Below are positions 58,099-64,000 of a stretch of DNA of 64,000 bases, piece by piece. A program made the position numbers and the translations under genes. Position 1 is the first letter of the stretch; each line of letters starts with the position of its first letter. The stretch comes from Planctomycetaceae bacterium. GTDB taxonomy: Bacteria; Planctomycetota; Planctomycetia; Pirellulales; Pirellulaceae. The DNA lies in assembly GCA_012729315.1 (NCBI GenBank), contig JAAYDI010000211.1:1-64000 (forward strand), read 5' to 3'. Under the pieces are notes generated by a model. It saw only the letters and a list, made by a program, of their open reading frames with translations. It did no database searches and was not told the DNA's origin.

Positions 58099-58180
58099 TG
58101 GGGGGTGTAGGATTCGAACCTACGAAGGCATCGCCATCAGATTTACAGTCTGACCCCTTTGACCACTCGGGTAACCCCCC
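58099..58180 (-). tRNA. tRNA-Tyr(GTA)
   Basis: 82 bases. Acceptor GGGGGGT/ACCCCCC, discriminator A; anticodon loop CTGTAAA gives GTA; long variable arm as expected for class II. Confidence 0.95.
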
Positions 58181-58280
58181 GGAATGATGCTACCTTGTAT
58201 CTGCAACCTTGCACCTGCAGTCAGGTTGCGCACGCCACCCTACCACGTTCAGAGTGGTCAGACATCTCCGCGCGGCACGA

Positions 58281-58353
58281 AGCCAGCGGAGGGACTTGAA
58301 CCCACAACCTGTTGATTACAAATCAACTGCTCTGCCAATTGAGCTACGCTGGC
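58281..58353 (-). tRNA. tRNA-Thr(TGT)
   Basis: 73 bases. Acceptor GCCAGCG/CGCTGGC, discriminator T; anticodon loop TTTGTAA gives TGT. First gene of the long minus-strand run. Confidence 0.95.
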
Positions 58354-58383
58354 CTGCGGATATCCATCCTGTGAAAACCAGTA

Positions 58384-58411
58384 AATATAACGAAGACCGG
58401 TTATCACGCAA
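58384..58411 (-). promoter_or_regulatory. Candidate promoter for the tRNA-tuf-ribosomal run
   Basis: On the minus strand TTGCGT (58406-58411) and TATATT (58384-58389) are 16 bp apart, about 30 bases ahead of tRNA-Thr(TGT). It may drive the tRNA/tuf part of the long operon. The rest of the 58,412-58,675 gap shows no gene; the frames there lack coding signs. Confidence 0.5.
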
Positions 58412-58675
58412 TACGGATGGTGCAAAAAACGCGTCTGGCTGCACCAACAGCACTAGGCCTGGACCGGCCGGTCGCAGGCCGTACCCCAGTGTGGGGATGG
58501 ATGGATCGGTTCCCCACCCTGTCAGAGCCCCCATCCCGTCAGGGACTGTGTCGCGAACTGCGTCGCGAACTGCGCGCGGCGCGTGCCGGTATCACGTCTG
58601 CCAGCGAAGAAAGACCTCCCCTGCACTCTAGATCCCCTGTCTCGGGGTGCCACTGATCCGGCTGCCCGGATGGGC

Positions 58676-60340
58676 TCAATCGGGCAGCTCAATGCGTTCT
58701 TCTTGAGCGGCGAGCCGCAGTTTATTCAGCGCTCGAGCTTCGATCTGTCGCACCCGCTCCTTGGTGACCCCCATTTCGTGGCCCACCTCTTTAAGCGTCA
58801 GCGGTTCCTGGCGATGATCGAGGCCGAAGCGGCTAATGATAATTTTCTGCTCCCGTTCGTCAAGCCGGGAGAGGATCCGACCGATCTGGCGCTGCCGCAG
58901 GTGCTGCGCGGTTTCCTGCTCGTAGCGATCCGACCGTTCATCCTCGCGGGAGGTGAACATTTCGTCGTGACTGGTGCGGAACCGGTCGCGGTGTTTGAAC
59001 TCGTCGGGAATGGTCCGGGCGAAGTTCTTCATGATGGCCCAGCTGGCGTAGGTGCTGAACTTGTTGCCGCGCGCGTAGTCGAACTTCTCGACGGCCCGGA
59101 TCAGCGACATGTTGCCGTCGCTCACCAGGCCGAAGAAGTCGTCGGCGTTGGTGACGTGCCGCTTGGCGATCGAAACAACCAGTCGCAGGTTGGCCTGCAC
59201 GATCTGGTTCTTGGTCTGGACCGCCTCGTTGTAGAGGTCTTCGATGCGATCCATCAGGCTGCTCTTGGCCCGCGCCGGATCGAGTTGTTGACGCAGCTGG
59301 CTGGCCCGGTGCTTGAAGTAGTTGAACTTGCGGAACAGGTACTGCTCCTGCTCGCGCGTCAGCAGCGGGACCTCGTAGAGCGACGCCAGGTACCGGGGCA
59401 GTCCGGCGGGGACGCGGGTACGTTTGCGCGACTCGCTGGATGCGGGCATCGGGCCGAGGATCGACTTCTCTGCGCCCGCCTTGTCGAACTCCTTGTTGTA
59501 CATGTAGTCCAGCGGCAATTCGAGGATGGCGCGGGCCCGCATTTCGTTGACGACCCGGTAGATGCTCGTCTTGGTCCGGCCGTAGCGTTTGGCCAGCACA
59601 TCGACCGACGTGCCACGGCGGTATTGCTGATAGACCTTCTTCTTCGTCTCCTTGCTCAGCGGCCCGGTGTGATCGGGGAAGATGGCCAGCGTCGGGAACT
59701 TCTGGTCGAACTGCTTGAGCGTGTAGCGAATCGTCTCGACGCTGCGATTCATCCGCTTGGCGATGCGGCGAGTGACCTCCGCCGGACCGCCGCCCGCCAG
59801 CGCGAGCCGGCGCGCGCGGTCGATGATCGACGTGCGTTCGGAATTGGAGAGCTGACTGAAACGGCCGCCGCGCTGGATCCGCTCGGGATTGCTCGACACA
59901 AACCGCTGCACGCTGCTGTTGAGGAACCCGACGCGTTTACGCCCCTGAAACACGAACTTGCGGCTGACCAGACCCTGACGCCGCCACCGCGAGATCGTCT
60001 TGCTCGAGACGTTGAAGCCCTTGCTCAACTGCTCCACCGTATAGACCGGCTCCGACACTTCCTCCACCAGTACGTTGGCCGCGTCCGACAAGTCCTCCAC
60101 AAACAGCAACAGGTCGTGCAACGCCTCGGACCCGGACATCGTGACGTCGGGAGATGCCTCCGGACGGAAGGTGGTGATCCGGAAACAAAGATAGGCATAC
60201 GAGTACGTGCGCGCAACATCGATCTCGCTGATCAACTTCTCGGCGCGATCAAGCTGCTCCAGCTTCTTGTCGCGCGGAGCGAAACGGACCTGCTGATCTC
60301 GCAGTTCGCGCATCGCCGGGATGTAATAGTCGGAATGCAT
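58676..60340 (-). CDS. Sigma-70 family factor with three N-terminal HTH modules
   Basis: 554 residues from the ATG at 60340. Residues 100-147 look like a MerR-type HTH (YTVEQLSKGFNVSSKTISRWRRQGLVSRKFVFQGRKRVGFL); 186-212 and 244-275 are two more HTHs (AEVTRRIAKRMNRSVETIRYTL; SVDVLAKRYGRTKTSIYRVV). Sigma region 2 lies at about 328-447 (NLRLVVSIAKRHVTNADDFFGLVSDGNMSLIRAVEKFDYARGNKFSTYASWAIMKNF) and region 4 at about 485-545 (LDEREQKIIISRFGL...LTLKEVGHEMGVTKERVRQIEARAL). Region 3 is short or absent. Possibly a specialised or regulatory sigma. Confidence 0.85.
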   Translation of the reverse strand: MHSDYYIPAMRELRDQQVRFAPRDKKLEQLDRAEKLISEIDVARTYSYAYLCFRITTFRPEASPDVTMSGSEALHDLLLFVEDLSDAANVLVEEVSEPVYTVEQLSKGFNVSSKTISRWRRQGLVSRKFVFQGRKRVGFLNSSVQRFVSSNPERIQRGGRFSQLSNSERTSIIDRARRLALAGGGPAEVTRRIAKRMNRSVETIRYTLKQFDQKFPTLAIFPDHTGPLSKETKKKVYQQYRRGTSVDVLAKRYGRTKTSIYRVVNEMRARAILELPLDYMYNKEFDKAGAEKSILGPMPASSESRKRTRVPAGLPRYLASLYEVPLLTREQEQYLFRKFNYFKHRASQLRQQLDPARAKSSLMDRIEDLYNEAVQTKNQIVQANLRLVVSIAKRHVTNADDFFGLVSDGNMSLIRAVEKFDYARGNKFSTYASWAIMKNFARTIPDEFKHRDRFRTSHDEMFTSREDERSDRYEQETAQHLRQRQIGRILSRLDEREQKIIISRFGLDHRQEPLTLKEVGHEMGVTKERVRQIEARALNKLRLAAQEERIELPD

Positions 60341-61034
60341 CGCAATCCTCTTCTCGTCGCGATCGTCTCTGCGGTGCTCCCTGCGACTCCCATCGCCCAC
60401 CGAGACCCTGTTCCAGCTTGGGAAACGCGTCCCATCCCAGGGCCGCTCCCCGCCCCCTCACGCGCGTACGCGATGAGTGGTCATTAGTTCATTACGCCCG
60501 CACTCGAAAATTGGTTCTCGCCGGTCCTCGATCTTCCACCGCTTCGGCACCACTTCTCCACCCACATGCGCCGCGCGGCAGACACGACCGCCATCTGTTA
60601 TACCCAATTAAGTCGTTTTGTGTCGCGAAAAAGTTCGCGCCCAACTACTACCAACCCCCCAGAAAGCCCGCCGGGCCGGGTCCTCCGGACAGACTCCCAA
60701 GGGCGGCTGTCTTCCAAGAGCGGCTGGTACTCGGTGTTAATCTGGGCCAGTTGCTTGCCTGCACAATCTAGGCAGCCTGGCCTGCCTGCACTCAGGGTGG
60801 GCACGCACCGCTCCGGAGACTGGCCTGTCCATTTGCCGCTTCTTCTCAGGCCGCTCCCTGACCACTCCCCGGTCGTCGCGTGCCATCTGGTTTTCTACTG
60901 AATGGCCGAGCCTCGATCGGTCGATCTACCGAATGTGGTACTGTCGACGACCTGCCGCTCGATTCGTCGCCACCACTGCGTGGGCGCTTGCAGCCATTCG
61001 TTCCCGCAGCTCCTATCTTGTCTTGGATGCACCG
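60341..61034. other. Intergenic region, divergent
   Basis: 694 bases between the sigma gene and the divergent secreted-protein gene. No frame looks coding and no RNA was recognised. Promoters for both directions are expected here; I found no clear match. Confidence 0.5.
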
Positions 61035-62483
61035 ATGCCCATCAAAGAATCAATAAAACCAAATCTGCGGTTTATTCACGCCTATCTCATTATAGTTGCA
61101 CCGCTATGCCTCCTGCAGCTGGAAGCCAACCCCACCATGGCGGCAGTTCGCGGCGACAAGGTCAACCTGACGCCCGCTTTGTCGACGGGGGACACGTATC
61201 GTGTGAAGGTCCAGTTCGAGCTGGATGGCGACCTGAAGCTCAAGGCCGAGGGGAGCCAGCCGGCCAAGTCCCCGGTGAAGGTCAACGCTCAGCTGATATA
61301 CAACGAGAAGACGCTGCAGGTACATGATGGGCACCGGCTGGCCGCCAGCGCGGTGCGGGACTACGAGTCGGCGCGGGCGACGATCAAGTATCGTGAAGGG
61401 TCGGTGCGCCCACAGCTGCGTGAGGACCGTCGGATCGTGGCGGTGGCGGCCGACAGCCCGCAGGATGTGGTGCTCTTTTCCCCGCTCGGTCCGCTCGACC
61501 GTGACGAACTGGATCTGCTCAACGTGCCGGCCAGCAGTGCGTTGGTCGACGTCATTTTGCCGGGGCGATCGGTGGCCGTTGGGGAGACGTGGAAACTCGA
61601 TTCCGACTGGCTGGCACCGCTTCTCGGGCTGGACGCCGTCGACCACAGCAGTGTGGTGTGCACGTTGCAGCGTGTTGACAAGAATCTGGCGGTGATCCAC
61701 GCGCAAGGCACCGTGACCGGCTCGGTGGAGGGTGTATCCAGCCAGCTGTCGGTGGCGGCCAAAATCAGCTTCGACACGCAACTGAAACGGATCACCTGGT
61801 TCGCCATGTCGCTCAAGGAGAGCCGGGCGGTGGGACACGCCTACCCGGGTCTGGAGGCGACCGCGCGCGTGCAGATGGCGGTCCAGCGGCAGGTGAACGT
61901 CCCGGCGCTGCACAACGAGGTGCTGGCCGACCTGAATCTGAAGCCGGACGAACCGGCGCGGCTGCTAGAGTTCCACTCCCCGTCCGGCGGCTTTGAAATG
62001 CTCCTGGACCGACGTTGGCACGTCATGATCGAGCGGGCCGACGTGAGTGTCCTGCGATTGGTGGACCGCGGGGATCTGGTCGCCCAGGTGAATTTCTCCG
62101 CACTGCCAAAACTCAAGGAGGGGGAGACGTTCTCCATCGTCGATTTCCAGCAGGACGTCAAACGGGCCCTGGCCGACCATTTCGGCGAGTTCGTCACCGC
62201 CTCCGAATCGGTCACCGACCATGGACTGCGCGTGATGCGTGTCGTCACGACGGGGCAAGCCAAGGACCTGTCCATCGACTGGATCTACTACCACGTGACG
62301 GACGAGCAGGGTCGCCGGCTCTCGTGCGTGTTCACGCATGAGGCTGAACTGGCTGAGCGTTTCGGGGCGTGCGACCAGTCGGTGGTGAGTTCGCTGCAGT
62401 TCACCGACGTGACGGCGGGCCGCGTCACCGACGCTGCCCAACGCCCATCGACCGCCGGCGCGGCCCGCCAGAAGAAGCGCTAA
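61035..62483 (+). CDS. Secreted protein of unknown function
   Basis: 482 residues from the ATG at 61035; an upstream in-frame ATG would add a run without a signal-like shape. Residues 5-33 hold a hydrophobic segment (FIHAYLIIVAPLCLLQL) that fits a signal peptide. The mature part is beta-rich: TYRVKVQFELDGDLKLKAEGS, VILPGRSVAVGETWKLDSDWLAPLLGL, TVTGSVEGVSSQLSVAAKISFDTQLKRITWFAMSLKESRAVGHAYPGLEATARVQM. The pattern repeats in other planctomycete proteins but I know of no function. Confidence 0.65.
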   Translation: MPIKESIKPNLRFIHAYLIIVAPLCLLQLEANPTMAAVRGDKVNLTPALSTGDTYRVKVQFELDGDLKLKAEGSQPAKSPVKVNAQLIYNEKTLQVHDGHRLAASAVRDYESARATIKYREGSVRPQLREDRRIVAVAADSPQDVVLFSPLGPLDRDELDLLNVPASSALVDVILPGRSVAVGETWKLDSDWLAPLLGLDAVDHSSVVCTLQRVDKNLAVIHAQGTVTGSVEGVSSQLSVAAKISFDTQLKRITWFAMSLKESRAVGHAYPGLEATARVQMAVQRQVNVPALHNEVLADLNLKPDEPARLLEFHSPSGGFEMLLDRRWHVMIERADVSVLRLVDRGDLVAQVNFSALPKLKEGETFSIVDFQQDVKRALADHFGEFVTASESVTDHGLRVMRVVTTGQAKDLSIDWIYYHVTDEQGRRLSCVFTHEAELAERFGACDQSVVSSLQFTDVTAGRVTDAAQRPSTAGAARQKKR

Positions 62484-62521
62484 TGCCCGGCGACGTCTCG
62501 TCTGAAAAGCACTCGGATCGG

Positions 62522-62541
62522 GGGGCGCTCCCTGGCGCCCC
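62522..62541 (+). terminator. Candidate hairpin terminator
   Basis: GGGGCGC and GCGCCCC pair around TCCCTG, 38 bases after the stop of the secreted-protein gene. There is no T-run, so factor-dependent or mere processing is possible. Confidence 0.35.
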
Positions 62542-62687
62542 AAGCTCTTCCTCCGAGTTCCGCAGCCCCGTTCCGCCACCTGTCAGGCCGGTTGCTGGCT
62601 CTTATCCGAAGCGAGTCAGGCTGGTCGGAATGTGTGGAAAACGCAGCCTGGCGAGGCCTGTCTGGCGGGTCTCTGCCCGGTCGACGC

Positions 62688-62717
62688 TTGATTCTGGGGA
62701 AACTGGGCAATTATACT
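62688..62717 (+). promoter_or_regulatory. Candidate sigma-70 promoter
   Basis: TTGATT (62688-62693), an 18-bp spacer and TATACT (62712-62717), followed by a start codon at 62792. Fits a housekeeping promoter for the next gene and rpmA. Confidence 0.55.
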
Positions 62718-62791
62718 GAAGGTCCGGTCTCGCTCGACGTTGGTCTTATCGGGTGGCAATCCTCCCTCTAGCTGAGAGTCTGGATCTTCAC

Positions 62792-63757
62792 ATGGCATGG
62801 CGATTGGCTTCCTGCTCGCTGACTGTATTGATTGCGTTAATGGCAGCTCCTGTGGTATTCGCGCAGAGTCGGCCGTTGGCCCCTGGTGTGCTGACGGTCA
62901 TTCCACCGGACCCGCAATATGGAGAGACCTATTCGGGACCGATGACGCTGGTGGAGGTGGCCAAGGGGCTACCGGAGCTGGATTGGCAACCGAACTTCGC
63001 GGCCAAGTCGCGCACCGTATTCGAGCGGTCGCGTCTGGTGGTGTTGCGGCGTCAGATCTGGAGTCTGGAGTTTGCGTTCAAGCCGTTGCGGACGATCGTG
63101 GTGGACGTGCCTCAGGACACGGGGAAGATGCAGCGGAAGGTGATCTGGTACCTGGTGTATCGGCTGCGTTATCTGGGCAACGACATGGTCCCGGAGGCGC
63201 GGAAGGACGCGTTTGGGCACGATTTGTACGACGGCCAGCCGGTCAGTCAGGAGGGTTGGACGTTCTTCCCGCAGTTGGTGCTGGCCAGCCACGATTTCGC
63301 GAAGTCGTATCAGGACCGGATCATTCCGGCGGCCAAGGCACCGATTGAAGCGCGGGAGATGCGTGGCGAAAAGCTGCTCAACTCGGTGGAGATCAGCCGG
63401 CAGCCAATCCTGCTGTCGACGGCGGACGATCCGCAGGAGGTCTGGGGGGTAGCCACCTGGGAGGACATCGACCCGCGTCTGACCTATTTCTCGGTGTTTG
63501 TCAAAGGGCTGACCAACGCGTACCAGCCTGTGGACTTGCCCGACGCGTTCCAGGCGGGTGATCCGCCGGGGACGGGGCGGGACATCCTGTCCAAGACGTT
63601 GCAGCTGAATTTCTGGCGGCCGGGTGACGCGGTCAACGAGGTGGAGGACGAGGTGCGTTACGGCGTGCCGTACGACGCGGACGCCGCGCGGCAGAAGCAG
63701 ATCCTTGAGGCCTACAGCCTGCCGGAACGGGTTGATTACCTGTGGGTTTATCGCTAA
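62792..63757 (+). CDS. Secreted protein of unknown function, upstream of rpmA
   Basis: 321 residues from the ATG at 62792. The signal peptide WRLASCSLTVLIALMAAPVVFAQS ends in an AQS cleavage site. The mature part has IWSLEFAFKPLRTIVVDVPQDTGKMQRKVIWYLVYRLRYLGND and STADDPQEVWGVATWEDIDPRLTYFSVFVKGLTNAYQ. Not a known family to me, but the position before rpmA suggests a conserved planctomycete gene. The ATG 13 codons earlier is less suitable. Confidence 0.65.
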   Translation: MAWRLASCSLTVLIALMAAPVVFAQSRPLAPGVLTVIPPDPQYGETYSGPMTLVEVAKGLPELDWQPNFAAKSRTVFERSRLVVLRRQIWSLEFAFKPLRTIVVDVPQDTGKMQRKVIWYLVYRLRYLGNDMVPEARKDAFGHDLYDGQPVSQEGWTFFPQLVLASHDFAKSYQDRIIPAAKAPIEAREMRGEKLLNSVEISRQPILLSTADDPQEVWGVATWEDIDPRLTYFSVFVKGLTNAYQPVDLPDAFQAGDPPGTGRDILSKTLQLNFWRPGDAVNEVEDEVRYGVPYDADAARQKQILEAYSLPERVDYLWVYR

Positions 63758-63809
63758 AAGTTAAGGTTTCTCCAATGGACGACCAAGACTGGTAGCGAGG
63801 ATAGACGCA

Positions 63810-64000
63810 ATGGCTCACAAGAAAGGGCAGGGGTCCAGCCGCAACGGGCGCGACTCCAATGGTCAGCGGCGGGGCGTGAAGCGGTTTGGCGGCCAGCGTG
63901 TGCGGGCCGGCAGCATCCTGGTCCGCCAGTTGGGCACGCGGTTCCAGGCCGGGGCGAACGTGGGGCAGGGCAAGGACTACACGCTCTTTGCGCTCACCGA
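63810..64000 (+). CDS. rpmA: 50S ribosomal protein bL27, cut by window edge
   Basis: First 63 residues: [20 protein letters not shown], then [43 protein letters not shown]. Standard bL27 whose N-terminus reaches the peptidyl transferase centre; no cleavable extension. rplU, which usually precedes rpmA, is not present immediately upstream. Confidence 0.95.
   Translation, partial: MAHKKGQGSSRNGRDSNGQRRGVKRFGGQRVRAGSILVRQLGTRFQAGANVGQGKDYTLFALT

Noticed and set aside
60418-60771. 117-codon frame in the sigma/secreted-protein spacer
   Set aside because: Composition Pro/Arg-rich without motif, overlaps the sigma promoter region, no ribosome binding site.

Overview
The window looks like part of a planctomycete chromosome (Planctomycetota), GC-rich. 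The evidence is indirect but consistent: EF-Tu has K-T-V-T where most bacteria have R-G-I-T in switch I; a sigma-70 factor carries several extra helix-turn-helix modules at its N-terminus; bL17 is enlarged; SecE has three membrane segments; and tuf lies next to secE rather than next to fusA. There are no rRNA genes, CRISPR arrays or insertion sequences.

Bases 1 to about 24,560 are one siphovirus-type, HK97-like prophage, cut by the left window edge. Almost all its genes run on the minus strand. From right to left they are: a control and integration block (small HTH protein flanked by two copies of a 13-bp motif, CsrA, wHTH protein, tyrosine integrase); small early genes; a lambda-O-like replication gene with three iterons inside its coding sequence; a DUF1064-like nuclease; a lysis-like block with a papain-type cysteine peptidase, a secreted partner and a one-TM protein; tail fibre and spike; HNH and large terminase; portal, ClpP-like prohead protease, major capsid protein and connectors; tail tube; a -1 frameshifted tail chaperone pair; tape measure; tail tip genes. 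The prophage abuts the 3' end of a tRNA-Leu(GAG) at 24,634-24,719, the likely integration site. A strong stem-loop element lies between the two.

Bases 25,000-58,400 (minus strand) are a very long run of translation and transcription genes, read from right to left: tRNA-Thr, tRNA-Tyr, tRNA-Gly, tRNA-Thr, tuf, tRNA-Trp, secE, nusG, rplK, rplA, rplJ, rplL, rpoB, rpoC, rpsL, rpsG, fusA, the S10 and spc clusters, secY, adk, rpmJ, rpsM, rpsK, rpoA, rplQ and a HExxH metallopeptidase. It merges the classical secE/nusG, L11, beta, str, S10, spc and alpha clusters on one strand. rpsD, rpmD, infA and map are absent from their usual places. Several gene boundaries carry short tandem duplications, some containing the stop codon.

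Bases 58,676-60,340 encode the sigma factor with the extra HTH modules. From 61,035 onward genes run on the plus strand: two secreted proteins of unknown function and rpmA, which is cut by the right edge.

The best candidates for new biology are: the papain-like peptidase translationally coupled to a secreted thioredoxin-fold-like protein in the prophage; the intragenic phage origin; the structured element at the prophage/tRNA junction; and the HTH-extended sigma factor and 135-residue NusG extension in the host machinery.
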